A DNA stretch of 58,000 bases from Cryptomeria japonica (lineage: Eukaryota > Streptophyta > Pinopsida > Cupressales > Cupressaceae), in the NCBI RefSeq assembly GCF_030272615.1, contig NC_081413.1:558091136-558149135 (forward strand). The letters run 5' to 3'. Positions 29,988-41,388 of the stretch are shown piece after piece. The notes beneath the pieces were generated by a model that was given only the letters and a program-made list of their open reading frames with translations, searched no databases and was not told where the DNA came from. Position 1 is the stretch's first letter. The number at the start of each line of letters is the position of its first letter. A program made the translations under genes and the position numbers.

Positions 29988-32829
29988 TTATGTAAAGGAT
30001 TGGACCAAAGGGATCGAAGGATGGAAAATATGAATTGGATAATGGATAGGGTATTGGAAGAACTGTTCTTGAGTGGATAGAAATGTTGGCAAGATTGACA
30101 TTGGCACACACCTTGAGGGGTGATGGACTGATGGAGGAAAGATGTATCTCAGATTGTGAGATTTTGACGGAGGAAAGGCTATGGATTTTGGGACATGAGG
30201 GCCCAAAATGGATGAAGAAGGTGATGGAGGAACAAATTTGAGAGGTTTGGATGGAGGAATATCAATTTTAGATGCCAATTTTGATGTTTCTTTAGGCTTT
30301 TGTGCTTCAAGCAGCCACTTAGGAATCCACATGGTTTTTGATTTTTCATGCTTTTGTGGTTCCTTGGAGTGCATTGCTTGCACAAGGGATTTAGGAACCC
30401 ATATATATTTTGACTTTGCTTGATTTTTCTCAGTGGGCCTTTGTGACCTTTTGGATTTTTCTTTTTCTTTATAGATCATATTGTTCTTTGTTTTGACATG
30501 TCGATTATATTGGACATGTTGATCCTTGAATACATGTGGATTTTTAGACTTATGACTTTTATACTTGGCATCCAAATTGCTTGGAGGGGGAAAGGAATGC
30601 ATGGATGGATAAGAATGAAGTGGAGTTCTTTTGGATTGATTAAATTTACTCAAGGATGTGTGCCTTTGCTAACCTTGCATAAAGGATGAAGGGATATAAG
30701 GACCTAAGATGGATGGAAGGGATAAAGGGGAAGGGATATGTTTGTATTTTGAAGGGATGTTGGATTTAGTAGGGGTACCCACGTCTTGAGGAATTTCACT
30801 GAGGCCATGACCCTTAATATTTTCTTTAACATGAAGGGATTCTTGCTTATGGAGATCTACTCATTTGCCTTTATGAATATCTTGAATTGTAGGATACTCT
30901 TTTCTTTGGGAAGAAGATGCGAGTCCATTATGAGGTGGATATGATATGAGAGAAATAATGAGATCTTGAAGTGGATTGGATTGCACCAAAGTGGAAGAAC
31001 CCATTATGCATGTCGAGGGTTCATGAACATCTTGCACTAACACGTTAGAATCATGAGGGGGATTAGGATCATGAGGGGGACTAGGATTGTGTAGTGGACA
31101 TGGTTCAATGACAGGCTCTTCAAGAGATGGAATGGGAGAAATAATGGGATCATCAAAAGAAATGCGATCTTGGAGTGTATATGGAGCATTAAGACAAGGA
31201 GATGGAGGAACAAAAGGATCTTGTAGAGGATTTAAAGGAATAATTTGATCTTGATAAGGAGGAAGCACATTGGAATCCTCTTTAAAGTTGCTTTTCTCTT
31301 GACTTTTAATGGGATCATCAGAAAGGATGGAAGGGATATCTTGATCTTTCTCGAGGAATGGAGTGTCAATGGGATTTGAAAGGACATTTTTTTCATGAAA
31401 TGGAAGGGGATCATTTGGGATTGGATGGACTGGGATATCTTGATCTTACTCGGGGAATGGAGTGTCAATAGGAATTTGGATAGGATGGACAAGAATAGGG
31501 CAATCATCATGAGTGTCTGGGAACATGGGGTCCTAGTCAACAATTGGATGGGATGATAAGGTTTTAGGATCTTGATCTTGATTTGTTTCAAGACATGTTT
31601 CTTCATGCTCTAAACTATCCTCTTGACATGAGGTTGGACTTTGGATATGCATGGGAAATTCTGGCAAGGGATTAATGCTTTGGCATGAAGGAAATGCACT
31701 TTGAACATTTGTGATGGATTCTGGCAAGGAATCAATGCTTGAACATGAGGAAGAGGGACTTCGAATGGGGTCCTCTAAAATAGGTAATGGCAATAAAGTG
31801 CATGGTGGCATTGGGTCTTGTATTTCTGAAACATGACAAGGATGGATAGCCAATTATGGATAGCCCTTGGATAATTTCATCCATGGGTGTATTGTTTGAT
31901 GCGGACAATATGGAAGGTTCTTGTGAAACTTCTAAAGGTGTAGGGATATATGCCACTGGAGAGTCAATTTGTTTGTGGGGGGATGAGGCATTGCTAGACA
32001 TAATTGTATTATCTTGATCTTCCTCAAAGAACTCACTTGGTAGTTTCCTTAAGATCATTGCAATAAAGCCACCTTTCTTTCGAGGTTTTGACATAGTTGT
32101 ATCTGGAATTTGAACTTGTTTGGCAAGAATTTGGTTCTGGTCTGATGTCATGTTTTGATTTCGAACTAGATGTTGATCAAATTGGTTGGACATGTTCAAA
32201 ATTTGGCTTGGTGCATGTTGCAAGTTTTGTTTTTGAATGTTTGATTGTAGTTGTTGACATTGATATGTTGATTGAACTTGTTGATATTCCACCATTGGTT
32301 GAACCATTTGTGGACATTGTATAGTTGGTTGGACATATTGTTGAAATTGGACCATTGGTTGTGTCTATTGGAAATGTTCAAACTGTTGAACAATTGGTTA
32401 TGATGGTTGAAAATCTAATTGATAGTAAACACCTTCTTGTTCTTGTTGTCGAAGCACATAATGTTGAAATTGATGTTGCCTCTTTTCTTGAAATTGTTTC
32501 ATCATCTCTATTTGGGAGAGGAGAGTTGGTATGTCTGATCGTTCAAGAAGAGATCTTACATCAATTGGCTCAATCTTTGGATTTCGACTTGGAAATTTTT
32601 GAAACATTTTAGACATTTGTGATCTATTCTTCTCAATGTTTTTCACTCTTTGTTCCAAAATCTCTTATTCTTGAGCTAGTTTCTCCTCTAGTTTTTGTAT
32701 TTGGACATTTACATCATCATGATAAGTTTGATCCAAGTTCTGAGACATGTAGAGATTGGATTGACATGATTTGCTCAATTGTGATGACATAGCTTCGTAA
32801 GAAGTTTGAGACCTCATTTCAACAAACAT
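29988..32829 (-). pseudogene. RE7 sense frame: Gln/Pro-rich protein with WVPK motifs, frameshifted
   Basis: I do not recognise a family. The first ATG is at 32829 (MFVEMRSQTSYEAM); the open frame reaches 32883. The N-terminal part is coiled coil (IQKLEEKLAQE, EKNRSQMSKMFQKF), then Gln-rich (YQQVQSTYQCQQLQS), then KPRKKGGFIAMILRKLPSEF. Near 31850 the frame changes, next to a 14 bp tandem duplication (ATGGATAGCCAATT). The second half is Pro/Ser/Asp-rich, with repeated phrases such as DPIRSPSSS and DTPFPE/DTPFLEKDQDIP. The end is basic and contains KYIWVPKSLVQA and KTMWIPKWLLEA, a doubled W(V/I)PK motif. Stops lie near 32667, 32400, 32343, 31535, 31449 and 30860. It occupies the gag-pol position but shows no zinc knuckle or enzyme motif. 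Confidence 0.7.
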
Positions 32830-32883
32830 GTCACTATGCAATGCAAGTAATGGGATTGACAAATGCAACCTAAAGGATGACAA

Positions 32884-34962
32884 TGCAACTTAATGTTTTT
32901 GTTGTTTTTTAAGATTTTGACAAACTCATGAATGCAATTCTAAAAATGAGACCCTTAGGAAATTGAAATGATGTCTAGACCTCAAAGGCATAAAGGACCA
33001 AGTGATAATAGGACAAATTGACAATGTCTCACCTATATGCTTGGATACTAAGCTAGGTTTGACCAAATGACATTGATGACAAAAAGACAAAAGTTTGACA
33101 AGGTCTAGACTTCCTAACAATAACTTAGGGTTTATCAAAGATTTGGATTACTCAAGTATGACAAAACCTAGTTTTGACACTATATGCAAAGGGACAATTA
33201 CTATGCTAACGACCCTAATATGATATGATAACGACCTAAGCTTAATGAAGAGACCTAGGGTATGCAAATGTGACCTAATTTTATGAGGACAAGGATGTAA
33301 ATACAAATGTATGACAATGCCAACCTAAGGTTGAATTATGAAATGGTATTGCTCTAATGCAAGAGGACACATGCAAATGGATGACCCTTATTGATATGCA
33401 AAAGAGTATGACCTAGGTGAAACTTAACCTTGGTAATTGACAATGAATCCATGGTAATTGACAATGAATTTGCAAAATGCAAACCTAGGATGAACCTAAA
33501 TCTAAGTGACATGAATGTTGAGACAAGATTTTGAAAAATGTTTGACAACCATGTTTGAAGGTGTTTTGAACTTTGTTGGATGAAATACTCTTGTGTTTAA
33601 CCTTGTTTTAAATCAATTTGTCTTGTTTTTGAAATGAGACACAACTCAACTTTTGACAAGCAAAGAAGACAAAATATTTTAACTTAGACTCAAGACAATC
33701 ATACTCATTCACACATTTCTTATGGTAGGAAAGGACAATAGGTACTTGAGAGGTAGACTCGTTATGAGATTCAAGGAGAATACATAGATGCTTGACCCCA
33801 CGAGCTCCCCTCCACGGCACTCACTTCTCAGGGCAGCCAAGCATCAATCCCCATGGAAATCTCCCCATGGCGAACTTAGTATCTCTTCCAAGTATCCGAA
33901 CTCGTCCTTCTTAAGCAACTAGAAGGATTTTTGGCCTCTAAATACAAGGTGTTTAATAAGGATTTCCATTAAGCGTTACTCCTTGGTGTCACGCAAGCGT
34001 GATTGAGACATAAGTCCACCAAGATACCAAACAAATGTAGTCATGCAAGCATGATTTAGACCGTGAGGCCCTACTTAGATGTTGATATGAGAAAGAGTCC
34101 AAGGATCATCACTTCCCAAGTAACTACAATTCCCACGTAACTCTTCCTTCAAAGCTTTCGCCCATCAGGTATTTATTTATAATGAGTTAGAATGCCAAGG
34201 TACTCTAGCTGTACTCACTTTGGGTCATCCCCTTCTCACAATTGTCACTTGCTTGCAAAAGAAAGCAAATGGTCGGGAAGGCAGGCCGTCTAAAGGTAAC
34301 AAACAATCCAAAACATGAGAATGGTATTGAAGATCTAGATTTTTGATCACCCTAAGAAGGATGAGAGCATACTCTCCTACTCTAATGTCAAACTCGACAA
34401 GTAAAGTGAAGACATGTTCATTCCATCCTACTTAGCAATTATACTAGGTGCCTAATTATGAATTACAAACACAAAGTTTAGTTGGAGTACAAGGCAACCT
34501 GCAAAATCACTAAGTTAGAAGTTTGATTTGTTTGGTCTTTGACTAGCGAACCTGCATAAGATTTGTTAGTAGTTTTATTTTTGTCTTCACCATGCATAAT
34601 TCCAAGGTGTTGCACAAAGAATCAATACCAACGAAAAACCAAAATGCAGAAATAGAATGCAAAACAAAGTAATTTGCAAGTAAAACACTGATTTTTACCT
34701 CTGTTTCTGGCCTTACACAGGCGCAGAATGTCTTACACAGGCACAGAATGCAGTAACATAGGTGCATAATGTAGTAACACAAGCGTAGATCCCTTTGACA
34801 TAGGCACAGAAAGTAGTAACACAAGCACAGATCCCTTGACACAGGCACAGAATGCAGTGACACGGGTGTAGAAGTGCTCAGAAAGCCCTGAATGACCTTG
34901 TTTCTTGGGTTTTTCACCTGCAAATCAGCTCAAAAGCACTCAAAAGCATGGTTAGGGGGTTA
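32884..34962 (-). other. RE7 leader
   Basis: About 2.1 kb between the putative primer site and the sense frame. Bases 34720-34870 hold irregular repeats of ACACAGGCACAGAATGCAGT type, about 6-7 copies. No frame of interest. Confidence 0.55.
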
Positions 34963-34982
34963 GTTCACATCAGGTTCACCAA
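34963..34982 (-). other. RE7 putative primer-binding site
   Basis: Four bases inside the 5' LTR the minus strand reads TTGGTGAACCTGATGTGAAC. It begins with the required TGG but I cannot assign a tRNA. C-to-T decay may have altered it. Confidence 0.5.
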
Positions 34983-34986
34983 TTAA

Positions 34987-36581
34987 TGTAGATAGGAATT
35001 CAGAAATCATCAAAGCAAGATAAACATTAGCCTAGCTCAATCATGAAAACTCAATTGCAATGATAACAATCCTAAAAACATTCAATGAAAACATGAAAAC
35101 AAGACATTCAAAATGAAATCTAAGAAAACCAAATGTAGATGTCTCCTTCATGTGGCTCCATTGTCCTTCTTTCTCCTTCAAATAGCTTTTGTTTTGTGGA
35201 TCTCACCTTCAAGTGCATGAGTATAATATGAAAGCAAAATTGACAAGACAAGACGACAGCATAAGGGTACTAGAAGCATGATTGATTCAACCTTTTGATT
35301 AAAGAAATTCATCCAATTTATAGACAAATTAGAGAGATGACAAGATTAGCATGAAGAGATTTGAAAGGAAATTTCAAATCAAGAATGACAAATATGACAA
35401 ATTATGACAAATTGACACTTTCTATGCGAAATTGATTGATTGACAATTTTGACAAATTACTATGTCAAAATTGATTGATTGGCAATTATGACAAATTATG
35501 ACAAATTTGCTATGTCATTCCCATGAAATTAGGAGAAATAGTAGAAATTAGAAAATTAGATGAATTAGAAATTAGGAGAAATTAGAAAATTAGAAAATTA
35601 GGAATTAGGAGAAATTAGAAAATTAGAAAATGAGGAATTAGGAGAAATTAGAAAATTGGAAAATTAGGTAAATTAATTAATAATTTTTCATTCATTAATT
35701 AATTCACAAAGAGAGGAGGAATTAGTTAGCCAATTAAATAAATATTTAATTGTGACAAGAAGACCTAGGATAAAAAAACTATTTAACCTAGAGGGAGAAA
35801 TGACAAACAAGGTTAAATGAATAAATCATGAAACCCTAGAAAATGCAAGGACGACAATTAGGTTTTGACAAAATATAATTGATATCGATTCAATTTGATC
35901 ATGATTCTGATTGACAAAGGACCAATGCTGACAAATGATTTGATTGATAAATGCATCAATTGATGAGGAACAATGACTAATTGATTCAAATTGACATGAT
36001 TGAGAAGGACGACGATCGATGACAAATCGATCGCAAAATGACAACAATGACAATGATCGATGACAAAATAGATTGCAAAACGACAAGATTGAAAATGACC
36101 ACGATCGATGACAAATCGATCACAAGATGACAAGATTGAAAATGACAATGATCGATGACAAATCGATCGCATGATGATAAGATTGAAAATGACAACGATC
36201 GATGACAAATCGATCGCAAAATGACAAGATTGATCAGAGGACAAGGATCGATGACAAATCGATCGCAAGATGACAAGATTGAAAAGAGGACAAAACCCTA
36301 ATTAGGATTGACGATGTCCAAAATGATAACAAATGAACACGCACATTGATGCGACAGGATAAGATCGACCAAAATCATGACTGAAGATTGTTATCGACAA
36401 GACCAAATTCAAAAGCGAGACAAATGAAGAATGCAAAAGAAGGACTCGATGCTCACAAATGATAAAGACCAAGTGTGAATCATAGGAGAAATGTTAATGT
36501 GACTCAAAAACCCAAAAATAAGGTAATGCGTCAATGTTAAAGTATGACTCTACAAGCGTTGACCATTTTTAGACGTCTATA
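34987..36581 (-). repeat. RE7 5' LTR (1595 bp)
   Basis: Partner of 23360-24955 with a few percent differences by eye, mostly transitions. The terminal CA has become TA at 36580-36581. TATAAATT on the minus strand lies at 35315-35322. Confidence 0.93.
36013..36292. repeat. Six-unit hairpin array in RE7 5' LTR
   Basis: Same organisation as 24387-24666. Five of six units keep both arms, or lose one base by a C/T or G/A change (e.g. ATCGATCA). Confidence 0.88.
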
Positions 36582-36586
36582 TTAAC
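36582..36586. other. RE7 target-site duplication, right (TTAAC)
   Basis: Exact partner of 23355-23359. Confidence 0.9.
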
Positions 36587-36652
36587 CATGCATATAATGA
36601 CTTAATTGAAGTGTTGTGCTTACAACTACAAATTCACTTTTTCACACACACA
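36587..36652 (+). repeat. RE6 solo LTR, right part
   Basis: The last 66 bases of RE6, ending in a CA microsatellite-like run (CACACACACA). Followed by the target duplication GGTAC. Confidence 0.7.
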
Positions 36653-36657
36653 GGTAC

Positions 36658-37545
36658 CACATTCAAAATGCCTTCTCTAGATGAATTTGCTACAAAACTC
36701 ACTAGGGAGAAAGACAAATTGGTTCAAATGGGTACAATACAAAACCTCTAAGTCACATGTCTTAGCTATAAATCAAGGCATAAAAGAACATAAAGGGTCT
36801 ACTAATCAAGATAAGAAACAAAAGAACCAAGGAGAGAAGAAGAAATATCAAAAATCTGCTACTTCAAAAGCAAATAATCGGACCTCTTCATCAAAAGGTG
36901 AACAACCTAAGAAGGAGAAGGTCAAGTGTTCTTATGGTAAGAGGCCCAATCATGATGGACATTAGTGTTTAAAGAAACAAATTGATCACCTTTCACATCT
37001 TCTTTAAAAGAATAATATCAAGGTGCTTGATTCAGTCAAACAAAGTTCATCAGAAGGGTCTTCAAAGGACACATATAAGAGTAAGGGGAAAGGAAAGGGT
37101 AAGGCCCTAGTTGTTGTTGCTTCACAACCCAATTCTTGGATAATTGACTCAAGTGCTTTGCACCACAAGGCTTCTTCAAAAGATGATTTCACCTCTTTAG
37201 AGCCATGTTCTATGCCTACCATACTAATGGGTGATGACACTCTTGCTTAAGCGCATGGGAAAGGGTATGTTGATGTGGGCAAAGGAACATTTGAGGATGT
37301 CCTTTGTGTTCCATGTTTATAAACTAATATCCTCTCTATTTATCAGATCACTCACACTGGTTCTGGCAAGCAAGTTGAGTTTAGACTAGATACAATCGTA
37401 ATAAGTGAAATGCATAATGGATCTACTGTTGTTGTGGGAAAAGCAAATAATCATTCCAAATTATATCAGTTTTCTCACTTTGTTCTTGACTCTCCTTCTA
37501 TAGTTTTACTCACTCATGCAGATGAGGTGAGTTGTTTGTGGCATC
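36658..37545 (+). pseudogene. RE3 gag C-terminus and protease, broken
   Basis: It resumes with TFKMPSLDEFATKLTREKDK, then a frame change near 36748 before KSHVLAINQGIKEHKG. The zinc knuckle at 36928-36969 reads C-SY-G-KRPN-H-DGH-stop-C: the second Cys is Gly and a TAG precedes the last Cys. The protease site is SWIIDSSALHHKASS, with catalytic DSG mutated to DSS. Pre-integrase text follows: LSIYQITHTGSGKQVEFR, LYQFSHFVLDSPS. Stops lie near 36964, 37006, 37249 and 37320. Protease would have matured the Gag-Pol polyprotein. Confidence 0.88.
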
Positions 37546-38390
37546 AATGATTTGGCCACTTGAACTACCATTACTTGTAATAGCTCAGTCAACAGGACAT
37601 GGTTCAGGGTTGCCTTCTATTCAATTTTATGATGGAGTTTGCCAAGGATGCATTCTTGGTAATCATCCTAAGGAGAAGTATGATAAAGGAAAAGCATGGA
37701 GAGCTCCACAACTATTGGAGTCAGTACACAGTGACTTGGCAAGACCATTTCCACAACCATCTTTTAGCAGGGTTAGATATGTCTTGACATTTATTAATGA
37801 ATTTTTGAAATATACATGGGTTTACTTTTTAAAACAAAAGTTTGAAGTCTTTCAGAATTTTCTAAATTTTAAAGCTTTTGTAGAGAAACAATCTATGAAT
37901 TTCATCAAGATTTTGCATACAGATAATGGGGGTGAATATGTTAACAATTAGTTTGAACAATTTTATGTTTCAGAAGGTATCATCATGCAGGACACAGTTC
38001 CATACAGTCCTCAGCAGAATGGTGTCATAGAACGCAAGAATAGGTTTTTGAAGGAGAGGGCCAATTGTATGATTTACTCCAAGTCTTTGGCACCTCAATA
38101 TTGGGTAGAGGCCATGTTACATCTAGAACCAGGTTCCTCACAAAAATGTGAAGGGGGTAACTCCCTTTCAAGCTTGGACTGGTCAAAAACCCACAGTTAA
38201 GCACTTTAGAGTGTTTGGTTCTCTTACATGGGCACACATTCCAGCATGGAAACGTAAAGCTATGGATCCACAAAGCAAGCCTTACATATTTGTTGGATAT
38301 CTAGATGATGTCGAAGGGTATAGACTTCTCCATCCCACTACTCATAAGTTATTCATTGAGAGGAGTGTTTGTTTTTAGGAGAGTTCTTCT
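37546..38390 (+). pseudogene. RE3 integrase, broken
   Basis: The zinc-finger part reads FGHLNYHYL, then VCQGCILGNHPKEKYDKGKA. The core reads ESVHSDLARPFPQPSFSRVRY and TWVYFLKQKFEVFQNF. The catalytic blocks ILHTDNGGEYV and PYSPQQNGVIERKNR are intact. A frame change near 38140 splits off GVTPFQAWTGQKPTVKHFR and FVGYLDDVEGYRLLHP. It ends in a Ser/Asp-rich linker beyond 38380. It closely parallels RE5 integrase (HPKEKYDKGKAWRA against HPEEKFDKGKAWRA), so the two belong to related lineages. Confidence 0.9.
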
Positions 38391-38639
38391 AGTTCTTCTT
38401 ATACCACTTCTCCATCCACTATCACATTGGATACATTGGATCATGATGATAGTTCTTCAGAGGATCTTAATCCTCCTAAGCTTGATGAGGAGTCTTCTTC
38501 CTCCACTTCAGATGCCGATAATGATGATGATGATTTACATTCTTCTCATATTCATCATGATTCTCCCCTAGACTCTCCAGACTCAATGCCCCTTTGGGAT
38601 CGATGAACATTTGAGTCAGGAGGAGATTGGCTTGGTGAT

Positions 38640-40215
38640 CCATCAGATACTAGAAGAACAAGTTCATAATTTCAGTAGGCTCCACATCTCATCATTGCTT
38701 CAGCTTCTGATCCACAATGTTTTTCAAAAGCTTCAGATTTTCTTGAGTGGGATGTTGCAATGCAAGAAGAGTTTAATTCCTTAGAAAGGAATCACACATG
38801 GGATTTAGTTCCTCTTCCTAAGGGAAGGAAACATGTTTGATGCAAGTGGATCTATTGAACAAAATTTGTAGCAAATGGGTTTATTGATAAGTATAAGGCT
38901 CGCTTAGTAGCAAAAGGTTTTTTCCAAGTTCCAGGGGTTGATTACTCTGAGACTTTTGCTTCAGTTGCTAAGACAAATTACATCTTACTTGTCCTTGCTA
39001 TAGCTGCAACCCATCATTGGGAAGTTCATCAGATGGATGTGGAGAGTGCATTTCTTCATGGTGACCTTTAGGAGGAAATCTACAAGGAACAGCCATAGGG
39101 GTTCATCCAGGATCTCTCACTTGTGTGTTGACTTTGAAAGTCTCTTTATCACCTCAAATAGGCTCCTCAAGCTTGGTATGCCAAGATGGACTCATTCCTT
39201 CTTATAGTTGGTTTCACTCAATGCCATTTTGATTTGAACATATACATATTGTGGTAGGATTATACTCTCACATTTTTGGTTCTCTATGTTGATGACTTGT
39301 TGATCATAGGGAGTCACTCATCCACCATCAAGGCAGTGAAAACTGCTTTACATGATAGATTTTTTATGTCAAACTTGGGTCCTCTCCATTACTTCTTGAG
39401 GATTTAGATTACTCAATCATCTTCAAGTATCTTCCTTAGACAACCCAAGTATGCACTTGAAATTCTCTCCAGATTTTGCATGGCTGATTGTAAACCTACA
39501 CCTACTCCATTTTTGTCAAGGGTCAAACTTGACAGAAGTGCTCTTCACCCTTGGTTGATGGCACTTTATACTGACAGCTTGTTGGGAGCCTCATCTACTT
39601 GACTCATACAAGACTTGACATTTCATATGTTGTGGGCATAGTCTCTAGATTCATGCAGGAGACACGTGAATTGCATTAGAAAGCAGCTAAGTGGATCATC
39701 CACTATATTTAGGGTACTCACAATTATGGAATTCAATATGCAATAGGCATGGATATTGACTTGGTAGGATATACAGATTTAGATTGGGTAGGTGATTCTC
39801 AGGATCACAAATCTACTTCAGGGTATTGCTTCTCACTTGGTTGTGGTCCAGTTTGTTGGTCAAAAAAGAAGCAATCTATAATTGCTCTTTCATTGATAGA
39901 GATTGAGTATCGAGGGGAAATTAATGCCACCACTAAGGATATTTAGCTTCAAAATATTCTCACTGAGTTTGGTATTCCAGTCAGAAAGCCTACCATCATC
40001 TTTTGTGATAATCAGAGTGTTATACATATCTTAATAAATCTAGTTCATCACTAGAGAATGAAACACATTGAGATACATATGCACTACAAGAGGGAGCTGA
40101 TCCAGGAAGGCATCATTGATCTTAAGTATTGTGCTACATCAGAGTAGACTGTAGACATCTTCACCAAACCCTTCACTAAAAGCAAGTTCTTCCATTTGTG
40201 ATCTTTGCATGGGAT
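38640..40215 (+). pseudogene. RE3 reverse transcriptase and RNase H, broken
   Basis: RT: SKASDFLEWDVAMQEEFNSL, KYKARLVAKGFFQVPGVDY, HQMDVESAFLHGDL, then after stops QAWYAKMDSFLL and intact LYVDDLLIIGS (near 39283). Downstream: LHDRFFMSNLGPLHYFL and MADCKPTPTPFLS. A frame change follows near 39560. RNase H: LVGYTDLDWVGDSQDHKSTS, FCDNQSVIHI and FTKPFTKSKFFHL, ending near 40200. About a dozen stops are present, many TAG in place of CAG or TGG. Confidence 0.88.
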
Positions 40216-40388
40216 GTGATAGATGTCTACTTCAAGAGGGGCTTCTTAGTCCTTCATTCTCTCTCTTTGTTTGAGGGGGCTATTCCTCTTATGGGTGGGA
40301 TTCTTCTTTTGAGGGGGATATCTACGTACATGGGTACCTAACATGTCCTCATTTGTCAAGACCCATCTTTTCACCCACCTAAGCTATG

Positions 40389-40400
40389 CTTAAGGGAGGG
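40389..40400 (+). other. RE3 polypurine tract
   Basis: TTAAGGGAGGG directly precedes the LTR start TGTTATTGTAGG. Confidence 0.82.
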
Positions 40401-41042
40401 TGTTATTGTAGGTTTTATATTTTTCCTTATGCTAGGGGGTTATTTATTTTTCCTACACATATATTATTAAGATATCGTAGGTTATTAGAAGTGATTTATA
40501 TGAGGACACGAGGTGAAATACTTCAGCTAAATGTGTAACTCTCCACCTCACATGGGTAGTTGAGTTACACACCCTCTTTTGGCTTGTTGTGCCACCTCTC
40601 ATAACCACTATTTTGTCATTTCCTATGTGGGTTATGGGGTAGTTGGGTTTCTCACCCTCTTTTGGACTTATGTGCCAACTTTCTCAACTCCTTTCATGTC
40701 TTCATGTAAGGAGGTTATGCCACATGTTTAGGCATTTACCAAGTAGGTAGAAACCTCCCACCTTTTATGGGGTAGTAGGTAAAACCTCCCACTTTTTATG
40801 GAGGTGGGAGATAATGCACCTCTTGGATGTATATGCTTTTATTTTTCTATATAATAAGCAATATACTCTTACCTTCACTAGTTCAATGATAGCTCAGTGA
40901 GAGTCTTCTCCAAATTCTCTTCTTTGTCCCTATTTTTCTCTTATATCAAATTTATCTTCGATCATCAGTTGCTTGGAGTTGCATGTGATCTATGACTGAC
41001 ATCAGATCTCGGCTTGATTCTCATTTCTCATAGAATCTAACA
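40401..41042 (+). repeat. RE3 3' LTR (642 bp)
   Basis: It runs TGTTATTGTAGG to GAATCTAACA. It contains a near-repeat (acctcccacctttt / acctcccacttttt) and TATATAATAAG near 40849. Its last ~290 bases match 6467-6759. Confidence 0.88.
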
Positions 41043-41388
41043 CACAATCACTTTAACGTGGGGTCATACACTCCGCTCAATGGATTTCTCTCTTGATACT
41101 TAAGTTAGTTAGCAAACTTTGTCTTTATCTTTGTATTTTTTTATATTTTTCTTTTCATGACTCATAGTAAGAGAACCTTACTAGTTTGTAGTCATGGTTA
41201 TCTCTCTTTCTCTCTCTCATAATGTCCCTTTTATCTTGTTATCAAATTTGTATGATCCTAAAGTCCACTGGGGGCTTGGTGTATCTTGCCTCCTTAATGA
41301 CTTTGTGAAAGTTTTCAATCTGAAGCATTTTTACTTTATTGAGAGTATGATAGACTTCATACTCCCGCTAAAGTGGGGGCTAAATGTA
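41043..41388 (+). other. RE8 3' untranslated region
   Basis: Non-coding, with two GGGGGCT purine tracts (near 41270 and 41376). The second, AAAGTGGGGGCTAAA, is the polypurine tract of RE8. RE3 inserted just upstream, so the rest of RE8 is not visible in the window. Confidence 0.6.

Larger units (their letters stand above)
23360..36581 (-). mobile_element. RE7: 13.2 kb pol-less gypsy-like element with antisense PMD frame
   Basis: LTRs of 1596 and 1595 bp, an exact TTAAC duplication and a minus-strand polypurine tract at the left LTR set the orientation. In element order: 5' LTR (36581-34987), putative primer site, ~2 kb leader, a Gln/Pro-rich sense frame (32829-29988), ~2.4 kb non-coding, an opposite-strand PMD frame (25846-27612), polypurine tract, 3' LTR. 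No protease, RT, RNase H or integrase is visible. Ty3/gypsy affiliation is inferred from RE10, which shares LTR ends and 3' motifs and keeps a gypsy pol C-terminus. An antisense extra frame before the 3' LTR is known from some Tat/Ogre-type gypsy elements. Confidence 0.85.
22235..36652 (+). mobile_element. RE6: solo LTR of a gypsy-like element, split by RE7
   Basis: The LTR pieces are 22235-23359 and 36587-36652, about 1.19 kb in total. The start TGTAATACCC and end CACACA give TG...CA termini. The flanking GGTAT (22230-22234) and GGTAC (36653-36657) form a 5 bp duplication with one change. A TATAAATT box lies at 22991-22998. There is no internal region, so an LTR-LTR recombination removed it before RE7 inserted. 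The start resembles that of the RE8 LTR (TGTAGTGTCC), hence the gypsy guess. Confidence 0.75.
6372..41042 (+). mobile_element. RE3: Ty1/copia element carrying nested RE4-RE7
   Basis: Own segments are 6372-7998, 21938-22234 and 36658-41042, together about 6.3 kb, a normal copia length. Reading across both insertion sites restores continuous gag, because each insertion left a 5 bp target duplication (CTTTT; GGTAT/GGTAC). Order: LTR, primer site, ~1 kb leader, gag with one zinc knuckle, protease, integrase, RT, RNase H, polypurine tract, LTR. All coding parts carry stops. No target duplication is visible because the left LTR is fused to RE2. Confidence 0.88.
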
